From Escallonia rubra (taxonomy: Eukaryota > Streptophyta > Magnoliopsida > Escalloniales > Escalloniaceae): a DNA stretch of 64,000 nucleotides. Location of the stretch: assembly GCA_033065855.1 (NCBI GenBank), contig JAVXUO010001548.1:310001-374000 (forward strand). Reading direction: 5' to 3'. Of this stretch, positions 11,507-28,035 are shown piece after piece (position 1 is the stretch's first letter; each line of letters starts with the position of its first letter). The notes beneath the pieces were generated by a model. That model did not search any database, had not been told where the DNA came from, and saw only the letters and a program-made list of their open reading frames with translations. A program made the position numbers and the translations under genes.

Positions 11507-14040
11507 TCCAGTGTGAAAACAACTCCATACATCCACCATGTGGATTTTTTTCTCAACATTTTCCAATGTTGAGTACAAATTTAATATTTTTGGAGGGGTA
11601 CTTTTTTATGCAGAGACCGAGTGCACTCAGTCCTTGTGGATTAGAAGTGGCATCCGCTTCATTTGTAAACCTTTTGAGTTCATCCATGAAATTTACATGA
11701 ACTGTTCAAATATCCTCTTCTCCAACTCTAATGCTTTAACTTTGCGCCAGTCTTGGTGTTACACAGTCGAATTTGCAACGTAAGCTGGTGTTTAATTAAT
11801 TAATTAATTGCGGCACAGTATGTGTATGGGTGCCGTAGTACATCGCTAATGGCTGCAGCGGCGCGATTAACGGCTAGAAACGGCGACGCATGTTGCCGAC
11901 GTTGGCCGGTTTGATCTTGTTATTATATATATGTACACAAATTGTCAACCGACCTTTTGTTGATGTGCCTGTGGGTGTGCCGACGATGCCGTATAAGTAG
12001 CATATTATATTATTATTCTTGTTGTTATTATTAATGTCTGGGTCATAGGCCAAAGGAGTCAAAAGACAGTTGTATATTTTGGTATTATATATTGTAGCCT
12101 TTTAGGGTTTCCAAAAGTGTTCCTTTTTGAGGGGTGAGACACAAGTATAGAGAACCCTAATACGTCGTAATTGTTATTTAGGCTGAATGGTGAAGTTGTT
12201 GAGAATAGATCGAAGTTATCACGTAATTGTCATTGGAAAACGTCATTAAATTCGCAAGTGAAATTGTTTACTTGCAAGTAAAGTTCAGCGCTTGGCTGGA
12301 ATATGCAAGTTTTGCATGCTGCCATATGCAAAATTACAAGGAGGTCTTCAGTTTGATGTTCTATTCATGGAGATTGAGCTTGAGTTTCTAATTTTTTTTT
12401 TTTTTTTGCTTAGTTAAGTAATTTCTGACTGCCATTATTTGATGGAATTTTTTGCCTTTGACTTTTTACAATTCTTAGATAGATAAACGACATGTTAACA
12501 TCGACTCTTATCTTGATTTGTCAAATCATAAGTTATTTAATCTAAGATTTAATGTAATTCAGTTCGATTTTACCTGGTACTTAGAATTTTTTTTTGAACT
12601 TTTTTGCGCAATTCTACCATAAACTTTGGTACATGTGAACATTGAAAGTCAAGGTAGGGAAAAAACAATGCGAAAAACTAACATTCACAAATACTGTATT
12701 TATCTTAAAAATTCGCAAAAATTCAACTGAAGAAAATACGAAGAAGAGCAACGGAGAATAAGGTTCGTCGTCAATGGACTTTGAGTAACTGTTGGTAGTA
12801 AATCAAATGTCATTAGATTAGATACATAACACGAAGCCAAGCATCTACACTACCTAAGCATTCTTTGTGGATAAGTTTTGTGTCGGTGTAAAATGACTCT
12901 TGGCACAAGAAGACCAACCTAGCTATGTCATTGTTATTTAACCATGCACATATATATTCTGGGTACATTTGCCCCTTGTATATATGTTGATAGAAAGTCA
13001 TTTTCAAAATAAAATCAATTTGGCAAGATAGCTTCTTTTTAGGCGGATGAGGTAAATGAATATGATCTTAATTATTGACAGTCCATCTGTGGCCCTTCAA
13101 TTCCCCTAAGATAGATTAATATTTTATGTAAGTTTGAATACTGACATCGCCATGACTGAACTCGCCTTGACTTAGATTTTTAAACAGGAAGCACACTGAT
13201 ATCTGGTTAGAGTAGTTAAAATACAGTTTGCTTCGTTGGTGGACTTGCTTTGAAGCTAGGAAATTAAAAAGACGGTGGCTTGGTTTCTACATTTAGTAGT
13301 TGTAATTACCATTGGCATGGAACATAGATTTCTTCATGGTTAGTCTTTTCATGATACTGCTTTAATTCTCGTGATAAAGTATCCACAGAAAAGACTATTG
13401 AGATAAGGTAAATCCAAGCCAGAAATATCCGAGCTAAACCTTTGTTGTATTGGGAATACTTGTCAGTAGATTATTAGTTGGAGTTTATAGTTTAAGTACG
13501 TTGAGGTGCACGTGTTGAGTTGTGTTAATCTCTTATTTAGTAAGCGTGATTAAATAGTTAGGCATATGTACTTAAATGGAATGAAATCGTTTTTTCTTAA
13601 GCTTTCAAGTCAAATTGGACGTATTTTGTATGTCTGGATCATCTTTTTTTTGGGAATTTCCGATATAGGAATCCACCTTTAATACTGCGAATATGTCAAA
13701 TGATGAGCCATACTTGCTTTAAATATAAACCGTACAGCTAAAATTAAACAAAATAGGACTTCATACAAATTTATTTACCACATTTTACGTAGTTACAGTT
13801 TCTTTGAAAAGTCAAGACTCTTAAGTACAATTACATTTAACTTTACGAAGTTATAAGTCACGAATTTCAAAGGATCAAAATGCGTACCAAAATAGGATGC
13901 ATGTTCATATTAGAGTAATATGTGAAGTTAAATTTCACATTAAAAAATTATTGTGAGTAAAAATATACATAAATAAACCTTATACTAATTTTTTTTTTCT
14001 TTTATAAAACGTGACATAAGACTTAAAAATTGCCTTGGCG
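11507..14040. other. 3' flank of the ACC synthase gene and intergenic DNA
   Basis: The first few hundred bases after the stop are presumably 3' UTR; AT-rich tracts occur but I cannot place a polyadenylation site. A (TTAA)n run lies near 11792-11808. No other coding region is recognisable, and the short frames at 11538-11783 and 12813-13007 have no family resemblance. Confidence 0.5.
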
Positions 14041-14044
14041 CTTT

Positions 14045-14245
14045 TAAGTCAAGTCGCACCCCAACATGTGGATGGCCTCAATTGTTAATCATCGACATGA
14101 TCAATGTGAGCGAAACATGTCAAACTATTAGGAATACTCGCTATTTTTAAATACCGACTCACCTTTATTAAGTATGATAACTAGTGTGGGACTCATCTTC
14201 CGAAAGATTAAGCTATTAGATCGATGATTGTTAAACAGGGTATCA
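14045..14245 (+). mobile_element. Possible relic of an LTR-retrotransposon end (LTR/primer-binding-site junction)
   Basis: The phrase 'gggtatcagagctc' (about 14239) resembles the primer-binding site complementary to initiator tRNA-Met that follows the 5' LTR in many plant copia-like and TRIM elements. The preceding 'agtgtgggactc' also resembles sequence common in such LTRs. I see no coding domains or second LTR nearby. It is broken and probably old, and the left boundary is a guess. Confidence 0.3.
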
Positions 14246-14254
14246 GAGCTCTTG

Positions 14255-14283
14255 TTGCACAAGCTCTTGTTGCACAAGCTCTT
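14255..14283 (+). repeat. Short tandem repeat 'gctcttgttgcacaa'
   Basis: Two copies of a ~15-bp unit are followed by a partial third. The run directly follows the primer-binding-site-like phrase. Confidence 0.6.
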
Positions 14284-14460
14284 GGATTCGACTCTTTTCG
14301 CTTATATATTTGGCTTTTCCTTTATAATAGTGCAATTTTGACTCGCTCATTCGTCCAGGTTCTGGTTTATTTGTTTTCTATTCTTTTGTTCCTTCACCCG
14401 CAATCCCGATGGAGAATTTTGAGCATGATTAATATTTATATTGCTGGGTACACTCTCTAG

Positions 14461-15050
14461 AACAGATGGTTACAGAGCAGAGGGTCATAGTAACATCGGA
14501 CAAACGTCAACTTCTCCAAGTTCACAAACTACTTAAACTCATCTGTTCCCATGATATAACTTCATATAAAACTTAAATTTATCTGTGTGGCATGATATGC
14601 GGATAATAGGTTTCGTAACGTTAAATGGTCCTTGCATGAGGGATTTGGTAGCTCTTGTTAGTAAATGAGAAGTTTAAGAAATAGTGTTAGCATAAAATAA
14701 TATGCAACGGAAGTGGGAATTTTGGTCGATGTCCATGTTCTTGTTGACTCCATACATGTGCTCAAGAAACTACCCGGTTGTTGCTGCACATTTGGTATGG
14801 TTCTAGACTTGAATTCCAACCTCTCGTGATCTTGGTGAGGTATGTAATGAGATCAGGGAACATGAAAATGGAGAATGGCTTTGGGTTTAGTACCCCATGT
14901 TGCTCTCCTTTTAACTGATTTCTTTATTCCTAATACCATGTATTCGTATTTAATCCCAATGTCAACAGAGATTTTGTTGAGTTGATTACCTCAAAGTGTC
15001 CTATATTCTGAGCGGTCGACTATATACGTACCTAGCTAACAAGTTTGGAG
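14461..15050. other. Intergenic, nothing recognised
   Basis: AT-rich sequence without plausible coding frames, clear inverted repeats or RNA-gene features. Confidence 0.4.
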
Positions 15051-15501
15051 AATCGTCGAAGTCCAATTTTTTTTTCCAAAAAGTTTTTCAAAAAAAACGT
15101 ATCATACCATGAAAATCACTCAATGAAAAAATATGCTAAAATATGTGATGTTTACTATATTGGGTAGCATCTTGGTGTACATTAAAGAGATGTTCGGTCT
15201 ATAATTAATATTATCTCTTTTTCAAATTGCTAATCCGAAGTCCAATTTTGAAAGCTATCTAAAGCCAAATTTGCCAATCGTCGAAGTCCAATTTTTTTTC
15301 CAAAAAGTTCTTCAAAAAAAACTTATCATACCATGAAAATCACTCAATGAAAAAATATGCTAAAATATGTGATGTTTACTATATTGGGTAGCATCTTGGT
15401 GTACATTAAAGAGATGTTCGGTCTATAATTAATATTATCTCCTTTTCAAATTGCTAATCAGAGAAGTCCAATTTTGAAAGCTATCTAAAGCCAAATTTGC
15501 C
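15051..15501. repeat. Tandem duplication, two ~225-bp copies
   Basis: 15051-15275 and 15276-15501 are almost identical, each starting 'aatcgtcgaagtccaatttt' and ending 'aaagccaaatttgcc'. Differences are limited to a few bases and the length of a poly-T run. Each unit also contains a second 'gaagtccaattttg' phrase near its end. It has no coding content. The high identity implies a recent event. Confidence 0.93.
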
Positions 15502-17759
15502 GTACATCAACTTTCAAGCACCTTACTTTAGGCAACTTTGTTGACTGCTGGAAAAGATACTACAGAGGTTCACCAACGCAGAATGCACAAGTCAGCAAAC
15601 ACAGCTAATTCCCTGGCTTTGTATGAGACATGGAAGACAAGCCTAGACATCAGCTCCATTGCTTTGTGGGGTGTTTCATGACAAACCTCGGACACGAAAT
15701 CCGCAATTAGACTTTAGCGATATCACTTTAAGGTGACAAGAAAGGCAGAGATGACAAATGAAAACTTGATAATAGCTAAACATCAAATTGGAACCTTAAA
15801 CCTTATTGCAACTTGGAAGAAGTAAGCAAACAAGATTATATAACTATATATGACGCGATAGCTAGCTTTTCCATTTTTTCTTCTTTGAATTGAAAGCAGG
15901 ACATGAAAAGCTTGATAGACTAGCTAGCATGGGGTGTCATGTGGGTTTCACATGAGTGTTTCCATGAAAGCACATGCTAAAAGAACAGAGAACACCTGCA
16001 CAATCTTTAATTTGGTAATGTGAAGCTAGGGTTCTCCCTCGTGCTTCACTAAAGGAGCAACTTGATATGCTATGGTGAGCAAAAACAAGGAGGGCCAAAT
16101 GAACATGGCACCTTGTCTGGTGTTGAAAGCATGCATGACCCACTTCCCATACTCCAAAAAAGAAAACAAAAATGTTATATTTGTCCAACGGGTTGTGCAA
16201 TTTGTTTTCACTTTTTGGTTAGTAAAAAGTTCGACCGATGTCTTTTTAGTATTATACGTAAACTAAATAAGCTTGTCAAATGCAAGGCTAACGACTCACC
16301 TACCCCTCAATAGTTAGAATTGAAAAATACATAATGCATTTTGACAAAGAAGACGAATCTAAAGCACACCATCATCTAACCACATAAATTGTATGGTATA
16401 TGAGGCATACAAATATAATATACAGCTCCGTGGCACGACAAAGAACAAATGTATGTCACATAAACACAACGGAAATTTTAGAAAAAGCAAAATCAGAATG
16501 TGACACTTCGAGAGGACCGATAGACCGCATTATCTTGTTTTAATTTTGAGCTGAATCGGAATATGGGATACAATGTAAAGGTTACCCCAACTACGGATGA
16601 TAATTGACAAGGACAATTACTTCGAGAAAGACTACGTACATTGCCTATACAAGAACGATCTAGAACATGCATGAGACTCAAAAACAAGATATAGATAAAT
16701 CTGCTGTATCTATCCAAACCATGTAGCAATCTATGACTTCGTATCCTCAGTAGGTACGTACCGGTGTACATGTAACTCTTAGTTACAAATACGATGTTTT
16801 GGCACATTGAGAAGTCACACTTGCTTTAAACTTAAGCTTGTTAACAATGGTGCCTTAGAATCCATGACAACCAATGCTTGTCCATGGGAAAAGCAACCGT
16901 CTTCCTTATATTAAAAATTTCGGTGTGCTCAGGGGTGGCCCCTTGATGTGCTAATGCAAAGTTTCCCATCGGAATTTTGATGTATACTAGCTAGACAACG
17001 AGTTGTTGATAATGCACAACTACGAAGAGGAAGAGTCCACCAACCATAAGAAGCGAAAACTAGTTTCATGTCTTGTAAATGTCACGTTTTTACAAAAATG
17101 ACCAAAAGCTATTGGAAACAATGATACCAGTTAGAGAAAAACGTGCTGGTAAAATCGAATACTCTAACGTCAAGACTGCATGGATTAGATTTGGCAAGAG
17201 TGGCCTGAATTTGTTCCAAATGTAACTCTGTTCATGTCCGAATCTTTTTGATTGTGGACGAAAATTTGTGACAAAAGAGACGTATTAGTGAAGACGAATT
17301 TTTTGGATGCCAAAATTTTTGTATGTCTCTTTAGATATCGTTACCGATTCTCGCATGTTGAAAGGGATATACAGTTCGGACATCCGCAGTCATGAAAGTT
17401 GATGAATTGCACAAGAAACTTGAATTTTGGTTACAACATTGCCCTGCATCAGGCAAAAGATGCATAGTTGGAATATACTATTTCAGTAGCTCTACAACCC
17501 TGTACTTGTCTTTGAAATCTATTCTTTCAGGATTTAGATTCAAACATGAAAATTGGATTGAAACCGATTCATCTTTTTTTTTTCTTTTTTAGGGAATAAA
17601 AAGGAGTTTAAATCACAGAATTCTTAGCTTGCCTTTGGAGAATTGGCAAAATGAAAAGGTTTTAAATGTTTAGACCATTATATCCTCGGCTTAAAACCGC
17701 AAAGTATTACGGTTAATTGTTTTCACGTGTGCTGATGGCAGCACATAGTGGCAGTGAGG
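15502..17759. other. Intergenic, no gene recognised
   Basis: Short frames occur (for example 15937-16200 minus, 16493-16807 minus), but none shows a family resemblance or neighbouring exons. I see nothing else supportable. Confidence 0.45.
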
Positions 17760-18480
17760 TATGAGTTGTAGGCATGGTGTACAATATAATATGGTGTAGT
17801 GGCACCACAAGTGGTAAACGTGGTGAGGGTGGAGGTGGTGTGACATCGACAATGATGGTGTGGCGGTCTAGTGATGGTCACGACGTCAGTGGTAGTGGTA
17901 TTGGGGCATCGATTGTGGTAATGTTGGTAATAGTTAGTGAATATGCCGGCAAGGACAACAGTCGTGGTGGCAGTAAGTTCGTTGGCGACAACAATAATGG
18001 AGATATAGTGACACTAGTGATAATATATAGTAGTGACACTAGTGATAATATATAGTAGTGACAGTGATGTTGGTGGGACAACGGCGAAGGTGGTGGCAGT
18101 GGAATGGTGGCAATGACAATAACAATTTAGTGGTTGTAGTAGAGATTGTAATGGTGGCGGGGCAGCAACGACAATGTAATAGACTAGTGGTATTGGAGAT
18201 GATTATGATGTTGATGGGGTCAACAACGTGGTGGTAATTGGCAGCAGCGTAGCAGTTGGGGCGATAGGTGTAGTGGTCCCGAGGCGGTGGTAGTAATGAT
18301 GGTAACAATGGTGGTGGTGGCAGTGACAGTAGTGGTGACGGTGATGGCATGGTTACAAGACTAGTTATTTTGAGAATGGTCGTATGGCAATAAAAACGTG
18401 GGGTGGCGCGACAATGACAATGATGGTACCGGTGATGGTAGTGGTGTTGAGAATGGTCATATGGCAGTGAAAGGGTAATC
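17760..18480. repeat. GTG/GTA/GGT-rich degenerate trinucleotide tract
   Basis: Imperfect GTG, GGT, GTA and ACA triplets dominate about 700 bp, for example 'ggtggtggtggcagtgacag'. A 26-bp segment with 'gtgacactagtgataatat' occurs twice in tandem near 18007-18055. Frames in several registers (17774-18055 plus, 18039-18350 minus) are by-products of composition. It is the reverse-complement counterpart of the CCA-rich tracts elsewhere in the window. Confidence 0.75.
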
Positions 18481-18844
18481 TCTTAGTCGAGGCCAATTTG
18501 TCATAGAGTAAGTTGGTGATTGTCTAATCAAACTATCAAATCAAGGGCAACAATGACTAAATGAGTCGTGGCCAGCTCTGAGCAAATAAAGGAAATATGG
18601 CTCCCTCTCATATGTCCTAAAGGTTTTGTACAACGTATTATCAAAAGTAAGGCGTACAAAATGTGACATGGATTGGATGAAAACTTAACCAAAAAGGTAA
18701 AGCGAGGCCTTATTCAACCCTGACTCATGGCAAAGTCAGATGAATCAAGAGAGCTTAGCATGAGTAGAGGGTAAAACAAGCATTCTTGTTGACATGACAA
18801 CTTCAAATTGAACCGACTTGAGACTGCATGATTACAACTTAGAC

Positions 18845-19285
18845 TCTGTTGGGTAACGTTTATTTTTTCAGTTTTTTCTCTAATTTTGTAAACTGGAGAA
18901 AATAAACGCGTTTGACACTCTGTTTTTTTTTTTTTTTGAAGTTTTGAAAATCAGTTTTTAAAACATATCTGCTTTTTAAAACTCCCATTTATGAGTTTTG
19001 AGTTTTGGTTTTTATTTTGAGACCACCACCACCACAGCCACCGCCGGCGGCCACCCTGTCGGCCACTGTCACGCCCCACCACCGCCACCGCAAATCACTA
19101 CCAAAGAAAAAACTCAAAATAAAAACTGGGTAATCGAACACCCAAAAAAAATAACTCAAAATTAAAACTGGGTAATCAAATACCCATTTGCTTTTGTAAG
19201 AAAAAAAAAACTAAACTGATTTTTGTTTTTATTTTTTTGAAAACAGAAAATCAAAACTGAAAGTGGTTTCATACGCTACCTTAGT
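18845..19285. mobile_element. Fold-back MITE-like element with CCA/GCC core, copy A
   Basis: This is one of three related elements (with 28036-28395 and 49075-49425). The left part contains 'aaactggagaaaataaacg' and 'gcgtttgacac'; the right part contains repeats of 'aactcaaaataaaaactggg' and ends with AT-rich sequence complementary to the left arm. The middle (19020-19090) is GC-rich with CCACC and GCCGGC. The arms pair imperfectly, as expected for a decayed fold-back MITE. No transposase is present and the exact ends are unclear. Confidence 0.65.
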
Positions 19286-19799
19286 TATAAAAGTCATAAA
19301 CCTTGTCTCAATTACCTCTTTTCGGCACAAAGCACAAACTAGCATCTAGCTAACATTATCATAACGTTTGTTAACCTTATGTTAAAATGTTTATCCTAGG
19401 TAATTAAGGTGTATCCAATATTTGAATTAATGCTTTGTACACTCTTGAGTGGTATCAATTTATAAAAGCTTGTAAACACTACGAAGTTAAACTCATTTCA
19501 TTCATTATATTATTGTACTTGGTTTGATTATGAGTAGGAATAGCAGTAACGTAAATAGCACTTAAAAAGCTAAAACTTTAGGTTAAAAGAACTCTGAGGA
19601 TATTCTCAAGTCCTCATAAATTGTTTGAAAGAAGTCAGAAGAGGCACACTTTCCCAAATGCCAGATTGTTTAACTATTTAAAAATTTTGTTTCAAATGTA
19701 GTCTCATCGGACCTGGTAGGTTGGTATGCCTCCACATTACGATATCAACCATTTATTTAGACCCCCTAGAGGCAAGTGTCGTGTTTCACTAACAAATAA

Positions 19800-21422
19800 T
19801 GATTCCAAACGCAATCGGAATAATTCCAAACCAAGAATGGTAAAAGAAACTTTGCCTTGGGAAAGTGACTAATTTGAAGCATATATTCCTGAAGTTAAAA
19901 GTTTCAATAATGGTCAACATTAAAGATTTTAGCTAATTGAACAAGTATATTAGGAATCTCTCTTTATACAGAAGGAAGAACACGGAACTCGGCTCTGGAG
20001 TTCCTTTGAAGAGGGGTGTCTAGGACAAGAAAAGATGACAAAACATGTTCTCTCTCTCTCCTACCCCCCCCCCCCCCCCCCGGGCCTTCATGCTAATGTT
20101 CTTATTTTCTGTCAAAAAAAAATAATTTTCTTGGTTCAGAAAGTTATTAGTGTCTTTTTAGTCAAGTTTCAGTAATCCTATTTGTCAACATTTATGCGGC
20201 CTGTTAACGTTCTGATATTTTGATCAAGAAAATTACCGATGAATTTCACATTTTTCTCGTGATTTCAATAGTCCTTGGTGAATTTCAAAATTTATTGTTT
20301 CTTGTGGATCTGAAAATCGTCAGTGCTAGAACGATATTTAGCTTACCAGAACTTACATGCAGCTTAGGAGATGAAAAAACGAACAAACCACTCTCCAATC
20401 CGATGGAAGAACTACTTTCTCATTTTTCCAAAAAAGGATATGCGATCGCGAAGATTTAGATCTAAGGCTAAAACGAACAAGGACCATATGTTGTAATAGA
20501 AAAATATGCTAAATATATTTTAGTTACAAAAACCCGTCTTCATAATTCTTAACAATAGCGTAAAAACATTTTAACATTTTTACAGCAGGAGATCTTGGTT
20601 CGACTAAAACACACCGCCCAACGAAGAGATCAAAAGACACCAAACTACTAAAACAAACACTCAATATAAAATAGAAGGCCCAAGCAGAAGGGTTCAGGCC
20701 CTTTTGTTTAATAACTACTATATTCAATGGCTTGCAAAGAAAATATTGGTCCTGACGCCGGGCCGTGCGAGTGGCTTACTCAAGGCCTTCAAAAAGGCCC
20801 AATATTATAAGGTTCAGGGCACACTTTAGGGCTCCTATCGTTTTCGGCTCGATTGAAAGTACACGCTAACCTTTCAAGTTCATGAACAGATCGTGGTTCG
20901 CTTGCTTAAAAGCGCTTTCTAATTCGATGAGCATAACATGAACAAATATGTTATGCTCATTTATTAAAGGGGCTGAACCTTGAACATTTTCTCCCAAGGC
21001 CCAAAACTTCAGAACCTATAGCCCAAATATTTATCATAACCAAGTTTCTCCCACTCGTTAAGAGCCCTGTCTGTCCCACATTGCATATCCCAGTTAGCCA
21101 TTCCATCTCTAGGACTAGGACTCCCTGTCTCCTTTGCTTTCAACCTCGAGCTCGTTTCGTTTAAATAGCTCGGCCCGAAAAGAGCTCAAGCAACCATTTT
21201 GGGCTCTTAACAGACACAGGCCTGAATCTGATCATGACAGAAATATACAAACGGAACTCGGACACATCTTTGTTCGGCTCAAACTTATTTTGTGATAGTT
21301 GGATTCCATTGAGTCACATCATTATTATATTATTACTACAATAATAGAGTGATGTTTCATTAAGCTATTAGATTCTACTTTCTTTTTCAAATTTATTTGA
21401 ATGGTTGGCAAAGCATTTCATT
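19800..21422. repeat. 1.6-kb tandem duplication, copy 1
   Basis: This unit starts 'gattccaaacgcaatcgg', ends 'ggcaaagcatttcatt', and is followed immediately by a second copy. The copies differ by scattered substitutions and small length changes, notably at a poly-C run (here about 20066-20082). A perfect 11-bp inverted repeat (gagcataacat / atgttatgctc, 20929-20958) lies inside. No credible gene is present; the frame at 20220-20459 is conserved only as far as the DNA is. Confidence 0.92.
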
Positions 21423-24256
21423 GATTCCAAACGCAATCGGAATAATTCCAAACCAAGAATGGTAAACGAAACTTTGCCTTGGGAAAGTGACTAATTTGAA
21501 GCATATATTCGTGAAGTTAAAAGTTTCAATAATGATCAACATTAAAGATTTTAGCTAATTGAACAAGTATATTAGGAATCTCTCTTTATACAGAAGGAAG
21601 AACACGGAACTCGGCTCTGGAGTTCCTTTGAAGAGGGGTGTCTAGACAAGAAAAGATGACAAAACATGTTCCCACCCCCCCCCCCCCCCACCCCCCCACC
21701 CCCCGGCGGGCCTTCATGCTAATGTTCTTATTTTCTGTCAAAAAAAATTAATTTTCTTGGTTCAGAAAGTTATTAGTGTCTTTTAAGTCAAGTTTCGGTA
21801 ATCCTATTTGTAAACATTTATGCGGCCTGTTAACGTTCTTATATTTTGATCAAGAAAATTACCGATGAATTTCACAATTTTCCCGTGATTTCAATAGTCC
21901 TTGGTGAATTTCAAAATTTATTGTTTCTTGTGGATCTGAAAATCGTCAGTGCTAGAACGATATTTAGCTTACCAGAACTTACATGCAGCTTTAGGAGATG
22001 AAAAAACAAACAAACCACTCTCCAATCCGATGGAAGAACTACTTTCTCATTTTTCCAAAAAAGGATATGCGGTCGCGAACATTTCGATCCAAGGCTAAAA
22101 CGAACAAGGACCATATGCTGTAATAGAAAAATATGCTAAACATATTTTAGTTACAAAAACATGTCTTCATAATTCTTAACGATAGCGTAAAAACATTTTT
22201 AACATTTTTACAGCAGAAGATCTTGGTTCGACTAAAACACACCGCCCCAACGGAGAGATCAAAACACACCAAACTGCTAAAACAAACACTCAATAGAAAA
22301 TAGAAGGCCCAAGCAGAAAGGGTTCAGGCCCTTTTGTTTAATAACTACTATATTCAATGGCTTGCAAATAAAATATTGGTCCTGACGCCGGGCCGTGCGA
22401 GTGGCTTACTCAAGGCCTTCAAAAAGGCCCAATATTATAAGGTTCAGGGCACACTTTACGTTATGCGGGCGGGTTCCTGTCGTTTTTGGCTCGATTGAAA
22501 GTTCACGCTAACCTTTCAAGTTCATGAACAGATCGTGGTTCGCTTGTTTAAAAGCGCTTTCAAATTCGACGAGCATAACATGAACAAATATGTTATGCTC
22601 ATTTATTAAAGGGGCTGAACCTTGAACATTTTCTCCCAACGCCCAAAACTTCAGAACCTATAGCCCAAATATTTATTATACCCAAGTTTCTCCCACTCGT
22701 TAAGAGCCCTGTCTGTCCTACATTGCATATCCCAGTTAGCCATTCCATCTCTAGGACTAGGACTCCCTGTCTCCTTTGCTTTCAACCTCGAGCTCGTTTC
22801 GTTTAAATAGCTCGGCCCGAAAAGAGTTCAAGCAACCATTTTGGGTATGGGTGGCAATTAAGAGCCAAACCCATTTATCCCCCCAAATCCGCCCAGTTAA
22901 AACTCACCCAAACCCACCCATTTAATAATTGGGTCTTAAATGGGTCACTTATTTTATAACCCAATTACTCGCAAGTTTAAGTGAGTTATAAATGAGTGCC
23001 CATTTAACCATGTAGATAAAGTTATTTTTTAAAAGAGTAAAACTTACACACACTATCTCTCTCACACACACACATTCCTCTCTGTCACACACTCATCCTT
23101 CTCTCACACACACACACACTCATCCTTCTCACACATACACACACACACACATTCTCTCTCTCTCACACACACACATTCAGGTAAATGCAGGCATGGAAGA
23201 TTTTGTGTTTTCTCCAAAACACACTCTTTCTCTTCTCTCCTTCCCCCTCTCTCTAACACACGCATTCAAATTGTTGTAGGCATGCAAAATACACAGCATC
23301 AAAGTTCAGCCGAAGCTAACATCCATCAGCATCCCCACAAACCAAACCCAGACACAAAGAATCAAACCCAATCAATAATACAACGAATAAAATATAGGTA
23401 GTGAGAAACCATCGCGCCAAATCAACCGGATATGCTGCGATTGAGCAAAGAAGAAAGAAATATGTGTATTGGGGGTGCTGGGACCTTGAGCATCGGCGGT
23501 GGTTTGGGTATTTGTGGAGCAGATCTTAAAACTGGTCAAGCAGATCTGAAAAACCATCTTGACGGCTGATGGGCGAGGAGAAGATCTCATCGTTTGCGCT
23601 GGCCTTCACCCGTGATTCCAGAAGTCCGACAGTCGTCCGGCGAGAAACTAGATGGAGCGACGCTATCGGGCAGCCGGGAGCTAACGAGTAAGAAGAACGG
23701 GAGGAAGGAAAAAGGTGGGCAGCAAGATTGCGTCTGACGCCGGAAAAAGTCGTGGCACCGACAGAGGGGCAACTACGGGCAAGGGAGAGGGGCTGGGGGC
23801 GACGCCGGACACGGGCTCAGGCGACGGTGCAGGAAAAACGAAGGGGCTGACTCGGACGAGATAATGGGTGTAAATGGATCTGTTGACATAATGGGTTAAA
23901 CCAACCCATTTAATAATTGACCCAGTTAACCCACAAATAAATTGGTCTAAATGGGTCAATCACCCATTTGACCCAAACCCATTTGATCCAAATCTAAACC
24001 CAACCTACCCACCCATTTTGCCAGGCCTAATTTTGGGCTCTTAACAGACACAAGCCTGAATCTGATCATGACAGAAATATACAAACGGAACTCGGACACA
24101 TCTCTGTTCGGCTCAAACTCGTTTTGTGATAGTTGGATTCCATTGAGTCACATCATTATTATATTATTACTACAATAATAGAGTGATGTTTCATTAAGCT
24201 ATTAGATTCTACTTTCTTTTTCAAATTTATTTGAATGGTTGGCAAAGCATTTCATT
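21423..24256. repeat. 1.6-kb tandem duplication, copy 2 (interrupted by a hAT element)
   Basis: It aligns with 19800-21422 throughout, once the insertion at 22846-24029 is set aside. The poly-C tract here (about 21674-21705) is longer and interrupted by A. The 11-bp inverted repeat is kept at about 22570-22599. Adjacent head-to-tail copies with no internal region argue against an LTR pair; unequal exchange or replication slippage is more likely. Confidence 0.92.
22846..24029. mobile_element. Non-autonomous hAT-type element with 8-bp target duplication
   Basis: The element starts TATGGGTGGCAA, and its right end, reversed, reads TAGGCCTGGCAA, an imperfect TIR of the plant 'TAGGGGTGGCAA' hAT type. 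It is flanked by the 8-bp direct repeat attttggg (22838-22845 and 24030-24037). The empty site is visible in copy 1 of the surrounding duplication, which confirms both borders. Sub-terminal regions repeat 'aacccatttaataattg'-like blocks in opposite orientation. The centre contains a (CA)n/(CT)n tract (23040-23170) and a GC-rich segment. No transposase is present. Confidence 0.9.

Positions 24257-28035
<3,779 letters not shown>

Noticed and set aside
17774-18350. Overlapping frames on both strands in the GTG-rich tract
   Set aside because: Composition artefact: trinucleotide-like DNA leaves all registers open. The residues are low-complexity and unlike any family.
20066-20082. Long poly-C tracts here and at 21674-21705
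   Set aside because: Homopolymer variation within the duplicated unit, and error-prone in sequencing. No function is implied.
19800-24256. Interpretation of the 1.6-kb direct copies as two LTRs
   Set aside because: The copies abut with no internal region, primer-binding site or short target duplication, so a tandem duplication fits better.
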